Part shown: positions 22,499 through 38,200 of the stretch, in pieces
Layout: the number at the start of each line of letters is the position of its first letter
How positions within the stretch are numbered: position 1 is the stretch's first letter
DNA from: Aquila chrysaetos chrysaetos
Taxonomy: Eukaryota > Chordata > Aves > Accipitriformes > Accipitridae
NCBI RefSeq assembly: GCF_900496995.4
Contig: NC_044012.1
Location: 26,921,606 to 26,985,605, forward strand
DNA: 64,000 nt
Direction: 5' to 3'
Made by a program: the position numbers and the translations under genes
Notes under the pieces: model-generated
Told to the model about the DNA's origin: nothing
Databases searched by the model: none
Seen by the model: the letters and a program-made list of their open reading frames with translations, nothing else

Positions 22499-25400
22499 AT
22501 GGCGCGGCTGCCGGGGCCGCTGCTCCCCGCCGCTCTGCTCCTCCTCGCCGCCGCCGCCGCTCCCGCTCCTGCTCCTGGACGGCCCTGCGGCTCCACCGGT
22601 GAGTGCGACCGGCACCGGGGAGGGCGGGGGGGGTTGGAGCGGCGGGAGTCCCGTCCCGTCCCGTCCCGTCCCGTCCCGTCCCGTCCCGCTCCGCTCCCCG
22701 CGGCGGGGTTGCGCCGGCTCGGGCCGGGGGAAGGGGAGGTGACTGCCCGTACCGGGGCCCCGCGGGTCCGGGTTACGGGGGGGGACGGTTCCCTGCCAGC
22801 GCCGACGGAGCTCGGCCGGGCCCCGGGAGAACGGGCAGGGTGCGGCTACGGGGCACCCCGGCTGGGTGCTGGGTGCTGGGTGGGTGCTGAGGCTGGCTGG
22901 GTACTGGATGTTGGGTGCTACTCGGTGCTGGGTGGGTGCTGGGTGCGTTCCCGGCAGCAGGAGCCGACGGGAACCGGCAGGTCCGCGCTGGCTGTTGACC
23001 TTTGCAGCCAGAGCCGGGAGAGCTGCCCCGGGCGGCCTTCCTGGCCCCAGCCCAGGCCTTGGCCGGGTGCTGCCCGGCCGCTTAACCCCTCCAGCGCCGG
23101 ACCCCCAGCACCCCCGGGGACCCCCAGCCTGCTGTTCGCCCAGACACCCGCTCCCAGCTCTCTGCTCCCCACGCTGCCCAGCCGGGTCCCACCACTGGAC
23201 CCCCCACTCGCACCCTGGCCAGGTGCTGCAGTGGCTGTCCCTGTGGTGGTGCTGGGGGGGTCCGTGTGCCAGGTGGCCAATGCCCGGCTCGGTGGGGAAG
23301 TGCTGGCTCAGCAGGAGCTGCCACTCGCTCCGGCTCGGTGCCTCCAGCAAATATTGACACCGAGCAGCCGCTGGGAATGGGGAGCAGAAGGTGGGGCGTC
23401 CCCCTTCTCTGGGGACACCCGGAGGGCCTGGGGTCTCATCTCTATTGCCTGACCCTCTCTTGTCCCCCTAGGGCTCTCGCGGGACACGGTGCTGGGCCGC
23501 CTGGGAGCAAACGTCACGTTGACCTGCCAGGACAAGGGGCTGGCGAACGTCACCGTGTCCTGGAAGATGGAGAAGTGGGGGACGGTGGCGGCGGTGGTGG
23601 GGGGCCATGACCGGTGGCTGGCGGAGGGCAACACACTGCTCCTGTGGCGACTGCGCTACGAGGACTCGGGGCGCTACAGCTGTTATGTGGGGGGCCGCCC
23701 ACTGCACACCCTGCGGCTGCTGGTGGAAGGTGGGTCCGCGCTGGGGCGGGGGCTTCCCTCGCAGCATCGCCCAGTCCGGCGTCCCCCGTCCCCCAGCGCC
23801 TCCCTGCCTTGCAGAGCCCCCTGAAACTCCCCGGGTCTCCTGCTACCGGCGGAGCCATGACAAAGATGTCCTGTGCGAGTGGCCGCTGCAGGCGAAGCCA
23901 TCCCCAGGGACGCGGGCGATGCTCTGGGTGAAGCGGAGGTGAGTGCTGTCCTAGCACCTACCTGTGCCTGGGACCCCATGGCATGGGACGCAGGGGACTT
24001 TACTGTCCCTCCCCACAAGACCCTTTCCCTGATGTCGGACGGGACTGCCCCATGCCTGGTGTGTGCCACAGCCCCAGCCGAGCCACATCCCCACAGGTTT
24101 GCGGCTGAGAATGCCACAGAGCAGCGGTGCCGCTACTTCTCCAAGGCGCGGAAGTTTGTTTGCCGGGTGAAGGTGCCACCCGGCGCTGATGACACCAAAC
24201 CCCTCGTGGTGTCCACGTGCGTCAGTAATGGCGCCGGCGGCTTAGCCGGTGAGGACAGGATCATCACCCTCAGCAGCGTCCGTGAGTACCACTCCCGTCT
24301 TGCCAGGGGCTGGGGCCGGCTGAGCGGCATGGTGCCGGGCCCTGAGCCCCCCCTTCCCCAGCAGTGAAGCCCGATCCTCCCCTCAATGTGACAGTGGAGG
24401 CACTGGAGAAGGCACCGCAGCAGTTGCGTGTCAACTGGTCGTACCCCTCGTCCTGGGACCCCCGCTTCTACTGGCTCCGCTTCCAGGTCCGCTACCGCCC
24501 TGAGCCCGCTGAGACCTTCACGGAGGTGAGATACACATACACCCCCCCCAGTGTGGGGCTGTCCCCCAGCCCCGGCGAGGCTGTCCCCAGCCCCGTGCTG
24601 CCCATGTCCCCTCCAGGTGGAACAGGTGATGACAACATGGCTGGACATCCGTGACGCCTGGCGAGGGACACGGCACGTGGTGCAGGTGCGGGCGCAGGAG
24701 GAGTTTGGCCACGGCGCGTGGAGCGAGTGGAGCCAGGAGGCTGTGGGCACCCCCTGGACAGGTAGGAGGGGGACATGTGGCCCCAAGGCCAGGGGCTCAG
24801 GCCGGGGTCCCCCAGCCTCACACTCCTCCCTCCCCTTGCAGACCCCAGGGACCTCACCTCTGAAATGGGACCCTTCAGCTCGCAGGTAGGGCACGGCCTC
24901 AGCCCCGAGGGGACACAACGCGTTCCTGGTTGGATGTCATGACCCCGTGTGGGACAAGGGGATGCCAGGGTGGGGGGGGCTGCCCCATCCCATGGCGCCT
25001 CCCTGCCTTCTCTTGCAGTTCCCCATGGAGGATGGCACCTATGGGGTCACGCTGCCCCCCGAGCTCTTCGGGGAAGATGCTGCTGATGGTGCTGGTGGTG
25101 AGGAGGGGTCTATGGGTTGGCTGCCGGGGGCCGGGAACCACAGGACCCTCATCCCCACAAGGAGCCCATCCTCTCTCTCTGCTGCAGGGGCTGTCATGGA
25201 AGCCAGTGCTCGCTCTGTGGCATCCCCCTACGCCTTCCTGGTGGCCGGGGGGAGCCTGCTCCTGGGCATCGCCCTCTTTGTTGGCATCGTGGTGAGGTGA
25301 GTGCCTAGGGGAAGGGAAGGGGGGGACATGACTCTACCTGCCCCCCCCCTCGACCTGGGACCACTTTCCTCTCCTGCAGGTACAAGCAGACATGGCGGAC

Positions 25401-25569
25401 GGGTGGGCAGCGGGGGGCCAAGCAGGAAGGCGAGGCGCAGCACGTGCTAGTGCCCCTGGGCCCCCCCAGCCCCCCACTCAGTGAGACCCCCCTGCTCTCG
25501 CCCCCTGGCCCCCTGGCCCCTGGGGCTCTCCATATCACCAATTTGGACTATTTCTTCTCAGAGCAGTAG
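22499..25569 (+). CDS. IL6R: IL6R, interleukin-6 receptor alpha
   Basis: A type I membrane protein that binds IL-6 and recruits gp130 to drive JAK/STAT3 signalling. Coding exons: 22499-22598, 23472-23729, 23815-23938, 24097-24281, 24365-24525, 24617-24761, 24842-24885, 25019-25097, 25188-25296 and 25380-25569, giving 464 residues (human 468). Order: signal peptide (1-25), Ig-like domain in exon 2 (VTLTC ... [11 protein letters not shown]), two fibronectin/cytokine-receptor domains in exons 3-6 with the motif WSEWS (GAWSEWSQE), a variable stalk (exons 7-8), a membrane helix in exon 9 ([17 protein letters not shown]) and a short cytoplasmic tail ending [11 protein letters not shown]. The exon-5 acceptor is a tandem NAGNAG (24361 or 24364), which would add or omit one residue; I chose the form giving LKPDPP, which resembles human LQPDPP. 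Head to tail after ATP8B2 and convergent with SHE. Confidence 0.95.
22651..22687. repeat. (CCGTC)n microsatellite in IL6R intron 1
   Basis: About seven perfect copies of CCGTC start 52 bp after the exon 1 donor. Confidence 0.85.
22859..22949. repeat. GGTGCTGG-type tandem repeat in IL6R intron 1
   Basis: Short degenerate units such as GGGTGCTGGGTGCTGG recur over about 90 bp. The rest of the intron (22950-23471) shows nothing recognisable. Confidence 0.6.
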
Positions 25570-26052
25570 CCGGGGGCTGGATGCACTGGCAAGTGCCTGC
25601 GGGTTGGGCGGGGGTCCCAGGGCTGGGATGTGGCCCCGGGAACAGCCCAGCCCCCCCCCCCCCCATCTGGGGGTGCTGAAAGCCACCCCAGGTCTCAGGA
25701 CTGGGAGCAGCCTCTGAGGAGGGGATAAGAGTTGCCCCCGTGGAGAACCAGCCAGGGAGGTCCCCAAGATGGGTCCCGAGGGGGCAGCTCCGGGGCCATG
25801 GCCAAGCTGAGGTGGCTGGGGGTGAAGGCGCTGGAAGCACGGCTGCATAGGAGCGTGGGAGCAGGGCTGGGCTCTGCCCGTGGGGCCGGGTTTGGGGGTC
25901 CCGCGGGGAAGGGCCTAGCCCCCACAGTGCCGTGGGTGTCAGGGAGTAGGGGGCCTGGCTGGATCAGCCCCATCCCTCTGCCCTGGCCCCGCCCCCACCC
26001 CGGGGCTTATTTTTAAAGCACGTGTTGGGGAAATGTGGCAAAACGTGACTCA

Positions 26053-26058
26053 AATAAA
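26053..26058 (+). terminator. IL6R poly(A) signal
   Basis: AATAAA 484 bp after the IL6R stop codon, at the end of a GC-rich 3' UTR. Confidence 0.85.
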
Positions 26059-26179
26059 TGCCTTGGATTTGTAATGGAGTGGGTGCTTTTGAGGGGGGGG
26101 AATAATGAAGGGGTCACTGCAGTCTCCCTCTCCTGGGAGTGACTCCAGGGGGTGGTGGGGTCAGGCTGGGCTGTGCACT

Positions 26180-26405
26180 CCCTCCAGTCAAGGCCATGCA
26201 CCCCCAGTCCATGCACCATATGCCTTGCTGTGCCCCCTAACCCTACCATGTACCCCAAGCCGTGCCCCCCATGCCACTAAGTGCCTCCCAGGCTGTGCAC
26301 CCCATGCTGTGCTCCCCCGCAATGCCATGTATCCCCAAGCTGTGACCCCATGCCAATGAGTGTTCCCCGGGCCCTGCTCTGAGCAGCAACCCACCCCATG
26401 CCAGG
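26180..26405. repeat. Degenerate tandem repeat between IL6R and SHE
   Basis: Loosely repeated units of the type GTGCACCCCATGCTGTGCTCCCC make up this stretch. It lies in the convergent space between the two poly(A) sites. Confidence 0.45.
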
Positions 26406-26910
26406 TTATGCAACGCCCTGGGGAGCTGCAGCTGCACCCAGGCAGGAAACCGCAGGGCAAGGGGAACGGGTGCCCAGGCACCCTGGGGACACCACATTCC
26501 CCCCCGCCCCAGCCGGCCCCACTCTATAAAAAGCCCGGCAGGATGCAGATGTGCGGGTTGGGGCAGCCCCAGTACCCCTGCCCCCCAAAAGCAGGGTGGC
26601 TTCTGCCAGCATCAGTCTGGGGTTGAGTTACCTGCTTCCGCTCTCCCAAGCAGGCAGGTGACCCCGGGGGGGGGGGGGGGGCGAGGGGCTGCATCCCAAG
26701 GTCAGCCCGGATGGGCCCCCAGCCCCAAAAACCTGCCCTGGTTTCAGGCAGCACCACGGCCCCACTGCCAGCAGAGCAGAGCCTGGCAGCCAGGTCCCAG
26801 GCAGGGAAGTGGCTGCGTGTCTTGCTGCACCCTCCACAGCACCCACATCCTGGGCACCTGCCTGTCCTGGCACCCTCAGGGCCCCAATCCCTGCACCTCT
26901 GCAGACCCCA

Positions 26911-27058
26911 ACACCATCCCTTCCCCATTGCAGCCCCCAGCCCCAATCCTGCCCCATCCCTTCCCCACTGCAGCCCCCAGCCCCAATCCTGCCCCATCCC
27001 TTCCCCATTGCAGCCCCCAGCCCCAATCCTGCCCCATCCCTTCCCCCATTGCAGCCCC
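26911..27058. repeat. 40-bp minisatellite downstream of SHE
   Basis: A unit starting CATTGCAGCCCCCAGCCCCA repeats exactly every 40 bp (starts at 26926, 26966 and 27006, with partial units at each end); about 3.5 copies in all, nearly identical. Confidence 0.85.
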
Positions 27059-27100
27059 AGCCTACCCCCCAGGACCACCTGCCTCCTCTCAGCCAACAAG

Positions 27101-27106
27101 TTTATT
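27101..27106 (-). terminator. SHE poly(A) signal
   Basis: AATAAA on the minus strand, 308 bp beyond the SHE stop codon. Confidence 0.75.
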
Positions 27107-27413
27107 TTACTACTTCGTTACACATCCCAGGCTTGCTGCGTCCCCCTGCCCCCAGTGCTGGAGGCAGCCCTGCAGTGGGTTGGCTCTGGCACAGGGTGGA
27201 CAGAATCCGTCCCAGCAAAAGGGCAGCTCAGCCCTGCCGGAGTCCAGTGGTGGGCAGCAGCCACCAGGCAGGAGTGGGGTCCCTGCAGGGCTGGGGATGT
27301 GACTGAGGGGTCCTCCGCTGGACCCTTCCTGTGGCGATTGCCAGGGCTGGACCCTGCCCCATGCCCTGGGGCCAGGGGTCGCAGGCCACTCGTGGGGGGG
27401 GCATTAGTGGGTG

Positions 27414-32000
<4,587 letters not shown>

Positions 32001-33890
32001 TGGGATGAGGGGTCTTGACCCTGGACATGGACCCCACGCACAGACCCTGTGTGTGGCTCCCACGCAGAGACCCCCCCCCCCCAAGCCAGCCCCCATACAC
32101 AGACCCCCTGCACAAACCCTGTGCATGGACCTCCCCATGTACAGCACCTGTGCACAGACACCCCCCACCCACCCCCCCCATGCGAGGACCCCATGTACGG
32201 ACCCCACACACACCCATGCACAGCCCGACGAGAGGGAGGGCATGGTCCTGGTGTGCTCGTTGCTGCCGCAGCTGTGGTTCCCACCACACCAGCAAAGACC
32301 TACTTCTGCTGGCTGCACGGAGACCTCGCCGGAAAACCCCAGCTGAGCCCAGCCATCTGGCTTCCTGCCGGGCTGGCAGCTAGGCTGCGGGGTGCCCTTA
32401 CCCACCCGTGTGCAACAGCACAACAGAAAGGGATGGGGATGGGGGTTTGCAGGTAAAGATGCTCCACCAGGATGGGGCTGCCCTGGTTCGTGGCAGGACA
32501 CGAGTTCCTCCTGTTTGCAGGGGCTGGAGAACGTCCAGGGACCAGCCAGCTCCTACCCATGGGGGTTCCTGCTGCTGTGAGGGGGCACTGGGAGAATGGA
32601 GCCTGACTCAGCAGGGATGGCTGGTCCCCAGCACCGCTCCCCACCCCATCCAGGTGCTGGGCAGCCTTGAGCAGTGGTGCAGGATTGCCAGCAGCGCCAT
32701 AGGAAGTGGTGGCAATTTCCTCAACAGCGCTGCGGTGGCAAGGCGCTGCTGCTAGGCTGGTGCTCAAACTGGTGGTGGGATCTTGGCTGGCTTCAGCTTC
32801 GCCTTCTCAAGGCCAAGGAAAACTCCATGCCTGCACCAGTAAACTCAGGTGCTAGCTTAGTGAAAGGTGCTTGTTCGTTTTCTTTCTTTGGCAGATTTAA
32901 ATCCTCCCTCTTAATCTTCCCGGGGGCTACAGAAGGGCAGAAGCTCAGGCAGCACCATCTCAGCGGCTTTGTGCTGCGGCGGCATTCCCTGTGGCGCACC
33001 ATCCATACGTCTCCTTTGGGAAGTCTCTCCCTGTCCCTGACCCCTGCCAGCTCCTGCAGGGGGAGGCTGTGGGAGTGTCTCCGGCAGCGGTGACAGATGG
33101 CACCGCGCATCTGCTTCCCTGAGAAGCCAAAACAAGAGCTGAGCCAGTATGGTGGTGATGAGCGCTGAGCTCGTCTCAGAGCAGGATGGACGGATCCTGA
33201 CGCTCGGGTGGGTGAGAACAGACAGGACAGGCAGACGCCTGCCAGACACCAGCTTGTGCTGTTCCTGCCACGCTTCTAGCCTCAACGCCTGCCAGGTCAG
33301 CATCCAAGTGATGGAGGGTCCTGCAGGGCCCTGTTCAATTCTCCCACTCATCCTGGACCAGAAAGCCACCAGGATTCAGGAGTGCACATGCCATGAGCTC
33401 TCCCAACCACTTCAGTATACCCAAACCCAACCCCATCACTGGGGTCGGCAGGTGCAGCCCCCACCTCACCAAACAGCAACACCACAAGCTTTTTAAACCT
33501 TCATTAAACCGTCTTAACCCCTCTCCCCAGCACGTTCCTTAGGGCTGAGTTAAAGAGGGGAGTGGAGTGTGGCTGCCTCCTTCCCCCCAACCAGCACCAG
33601 GAGCAGGGGTGGGAAGGGTCCAGGACCCTGCTGGGTGCTGGTCCAGGGCAGAGGAGCAGAGCACAGGGCATGGCAGAGCTGCTCAGCATCACAAACCCTC
33701 CTGTCCTTCAGCAAAGCACTTAAAAATAATCCCCGGCCGAGGCCGGAGCCACTCCTGCAGCAAGCACAGAGCAGCCACCAGTAATCCCTCTCCTACGGCA
33801 CCTTTTTATTCCAAGGCTTGGAGCAGGACAATGCCTAAAGAGGGGAACAGCTGCCTGAGGAGATAATGGACTTCTTCTGAGGCCCTTTGA
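32001..33890. other. Gene-free stretch between SHE and UBE2Q1
   Basis: CA/CCC-rich repeats at 32040-32230 are followed by ordinary unique sequence. I recognise no exon, tRNA or mobile element. In mammals TDRD10 (RRM plus Tudor domains) lies in this interval; no frame on either strand reads like either domain. Confidence 0.5.
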
Positions 33891-33903
33891 TTTTCTAATA
33901 ACT

Positions 33904-33909
33904 TTTATT
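33904..33909 (-). terminator. Possible distal UBE2Q1 poly(A) signal
   Basis: AATAAA on the minus strand in an AT-rich patch, about 1.35 kb past the UBE2Q1 stop codon. A 3' UTR of that size would suit UBE2Q1. Confidence 0.5.
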
Positions 33910-35251
33910 CAAACACAGTGAATTAATACTGATGGTCCAGCTTTGACACTAATGAGTCAGCTATGACCTCCAGCCAAGAACACAGCACCAGAAGTTAGAA
34001 GAGCTCCAACATCCACATCTCCTTCCAGCAGCCTCAGGCCAGAGCAGAGGGGATTTGAGCAAGGAACAGGGACTGAACCAACATGGCATGACTGCAGCAA
34101 TACCTTCCACCAAGGGCCAGGGCTCAGAATGATGGCTTGAGAAGGAAAAATAAAATAAAACCCTACAGAACGAGGCCCCTTGCTACAGGAGCAAGTCCTG
34201 GGCAGGGATGAGAGCAGCAATCACATCTAGCACTGCCCACACTCCCCTGCACTCAGCAGCTTTCATCCACAGCGCAGCAACTACAGGTACAAGGGACTCA
34301 GCCACCTTCTCTCTTCTCCACACGTGGTTAGTGGGGAGAGACAGGGCAAAGGAGCCAAGCCTCTGCTCATCTCTTACTGCTTGGCAAGACAGGACATGGA
34401 AAAGTTTGGGGTGAGAGCTGGCAGCCCTGGGATACACCCACAAACCCCTCATCTACAGCAGGACACAGGAAGGCCTTCCAGATCTTCCCCTCTCCACTTC
34501 CAGAGGTGTAAGTTTGCAGGTTATAAAGAAAAGTCTGGTCTTGCTCTAGGTGAGAGAGGACAGAAGCCCTGCTCCCTCGTTGGGAGAAAAAAAAAAAGAA
34601 AAAAAAAAAAAAGGTTTCTGGTTTTCTTCTTCCAAGACAGCTGTTCCAGACCCTCCTGCGTGGCTTGTCCTGGGGCTTTGCAGCCAACACCAAGAGGCCT
34701 GGGCCATTCCTGACCTCCAGCACAGCCCCTCAGCTCCATCCACCAACCCACCACAGACTGAAGATGCAGCGTGGCACAGCTGCTGCCAGTGCAGGGTACG
34801 ATCCACCCAACAGCAGCTTGGGGGGGGGGGGGGGGGGGAAGTAATCAGACCAGCATCTTCAAATTAACAAACTGTAATTTTTCTCCAAAGATACATTTTC
34901 CATACACATCCATCATACACTGTAACAAAAAAAAGCAGTGTACATGAAATAAGAAAATAAATTAAATCCATAGCATAGGTAAGGAGGACGCTCTAGACTG
35001 GAGTAGAGTCAAAAGTTTCCAGCGATACAAGAGGCTCAAAAGTTTGTTTTAACAAGAATGCCTGCTAGCAAGGGTCCAGCAAGTGTTTTAGGTCAGTCCA
35101 ACTGCTTACACAGTTTTATTTAGAGTTTTTAACAGCCATTATTGTCCTGCAACAGGCAAAGCTATTACATCCTGGGAGAAAGCCAAGAGGCATCGTTTAG
35201 ATCCAAGTAGAGCATCCAGAAGATAATCAGATTGGTCCTGCAGCATCCATG
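33910..35251 (-). other. UBE2Q1: UBE2Q1 3' UTR (extent uncertain)
   Basis: The AT-rich part at 34860-35160 looks like conserved UTR sequence. The farther part holds A-runs (34585-34613) and a 19-G run at 34820-34838. The end is either near 34860 or at the distal signal at 33904. Confidence 0.5.
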
Positions 35252-38200
35252 CTAGCCATCCTCCTTGGGCGGTGTGTACCAGCCTGAAACAAGAAGAGAG
35301 ATCCGTGAGGGATGAAGCTGCATGGGGAACACAAACCTACACCTGGAAATGCACAGCTGGAAAAGCTGCAGAAAGCACCAGCGCAAGCACGCTATGTCCC
35401 ACTTCCAAAGGGCCACATCTCCCAGATTACTGGGAGGCTTTCTCTCTGGGTTACTTCCAAACACCACCCGGACAAGGACGCGCTGTCTCTAGTTATAGCC
35501 GAAGGAGCCCAGCACTGACCAGTGGGGAAGGGCAGAGGGATGCTGCAGCCACATGCTCTGCATTAGACAGCAGCTGCTGTTGCCGGCTGTCATCTTGCTC
35601 CAGGTAATCTCTGCACTTGGGGCAGAAAAAACTCAAGCAGCTCGCCTGCACGCTCAGCCTAGGGGAACCCGGACCAGCAAGAGGAAATGCACACCGTCTC
35701 CCTCAGCCCTTACCATTCTTCTCGTGGATCTGAACCAGGGACTTGTAGGACTGCTGTGCTCTTGTCAGGCTGTACTGATTCTGCAAGGGAAGACAGGGCG
35801 ACCATCAGTTCAGCTAGAACCCAGTACGAGCCGTCCCACACACCTTCCCTATGCGAACCAAGCTGCCAGAGCCAGTTGTCCCCTCATCTGCCTCCATCCC
35901 ACTACCAACCGCTCCTCGAGTTCTCTTACACTGACTGGGCCCTACCTTATTGGCTCCAAATTGTACCCGCGCTTTCCCTTTCACCAGAGTTGCGCTGATC
36001 TGCATAATCACCGACTCGATGGAGTACGCGCTGCTCCAGCCCTGAGGGACAGAGCGCAACACAGTGAGGCCAGCGTGGACAGGACCCCCACTCAGGGGTT
36101 GCATTTCCCCACAGCAACAAAAGGGTTCCCCTTCCCGAGTCTGGCACAGGCATTGCAAAGCCATGCCAGGCAGCTGCCAGCCAGGGGAACAGGCAGGATT
36201 TGGCTGCCAGCCGGCCCGAGCAGCAGGAATACAAAGCATGGCAGACAGCAGCAGCTACCCAGGTCCACATACCAGCCAGTACCTACCTGTTTTGTAAGTA
36301 GCTCCATGCAGATGGCACCGCCACCCAGAACATACCTTGGGGAAGGAATTGGGCAAAGTTATGTCAGAGACAGACACCGCCTCACCCACCCGCTCCTCCA
36401 GAGATGAACCATTTTGTCAGAGTAGATCTCAGATGGAAAAATGCACCAAAAAAAAAAAAAATCCACCGCCTCATCTGTGGATGAGGAGAGCTACTTTTGC
36501 AGTATCAGGGAGATAACAGGACTGGGCAGTGCTGGATAAACTCCTAGTGAAAAAACTGTTGCAGGAAGCAGTGCTGGAGACCTCAGCAAGCAGACAGGCA
36601 AACAGTTACTTACCCCCCCGACAGCACTGGCGACACGACCCTTACGAACGGTGGATCAAAAGGAAAGTTATCCTGGAACAAGAGAAGGGAAGCAAAGCCA
36701 TTGAGAAACGTCTTCTCTGATGACTCACTGAGGCAGGTGTATCTTGAGGAGAGGGAGGTATGGGAAGCCTTACTTTAAAGGAGAAGTTTAGGAGGATGAA
36801 ATCTGTTCCTTCTTTCTCTTTGAGGATCTGGAGATCATTGTGCAAAGCGCTGTCCTCGTCAACCCTGCCGAAGGAAAACCCCAGACGGTCACAGTCAAGG
36901 TCGCGCACCTCAAGTTGGCCACGCTCACTGCCACCGAACCCCAGAGCTACTGTACCTGCACAACCTGGCTGCCACGTGGGCCCTCATGTTCTCACCCAGA
37001 GGGCAGCGACAGCATGAGCTGTCAGCATTCTGCTCCCGGTTTGCAGAGAAGACCATCACACCCTTTTTGCATGCTGCCAGCTTAAAAATAAAGACTGCCT
37101 GGCCCAAGGGAAAGGCAGCACTGGTGTCTGGAGGGTGTGAAAGCTCGGGGTTTTGTCTGATGCACCTCTTCCAGGACTCTAGGAACAGCAGACAGACTTG
37201 CAGAGCCCTCAGATTATCTCACGTTTCTCTGGAGATGTCATCTCCTTTCTGATGTGGAGACAGCAAGCAAGCTGCCCGAGAGAGGCTAACCCAAGGTCTG
37301 CCAGGTGCTCCCCTGCCCTGCTCACTTCCCCTCTGGCTCACAGGGACATTTTGGTCCCACCACCAAGATCCACCACAGTTGCATGATCCCAAGCTATGCC
37401 ACCTACTTCAGGAGTTTGACGTTCCAATCGTACAGGCTGTCGTTCACTAGTTCAACTGCATAGTATCCTGCAAGGCAGAGAAGACGTGTGTCACTACAGG
37501 GGCAGACTGAACAGGGGGTTGAGCCACCACCCAGATTTCAAATTCCCTTGGCCCTGCAGCACAACCCCAGCCTGGCACAGACCCTCCCTGAAAAGGAGCA
37601 CTTATCCAGAAGGACCATCCTGAGGGCAGCAGTTTTCCTACGACTGCTCTTTCCCAAGTCCTTTGGCTTGGGAAAAGGGTAGGAGCACCATCACCTTCAA
37701 AGCCAGATAATCATCCCACCCACAGCACACTCCTCACTGCCATCCAGCACTGGCAGGGAACACAAATGGTAAAGCAATTTTGCTCGCTCTTGACAGAGCC
37801 ACAGTCACCAAAGGCTGGAGATCTTCTCTCCAGCTGAGAAGAGCAGAACAGCTCTAAGGCCCATTAGGTGCCACCCAGAACGAGGAAAACCGTGGCACAA
37901 ACAGCAGCCCCCTCCCTTGAGCTCCCCACAGTACTTACCGCCCTTGAAACTTGGTGATCGGTAAATATCCCTGAGCTCCTTCATTAGCCGGTCGGTGGCC
38001 TGCACAGACCCAGACACTGCACCCTACAAGGAATTTGGGAGGAGGGAAGTTGCATTGTCACACTGCACCCACTACGGCCATTGCTTTACGAGGCCAACAC
38101 CTGAGCTAGAACTCCTGTCCAGCCTCTAAACTAGACCTTACCATGTCCCCCACCTCTCAGTCTTTCCCTTTTCCTCTACAGCAACTTCCCTTGCCCCAAA

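Noticed and set aside
32674-33369. Open frames on both strands as remnants of TDRD10
   Set aside because: No RRM RNP motif or Tudor aromatic pattern, and no matching splice sites.
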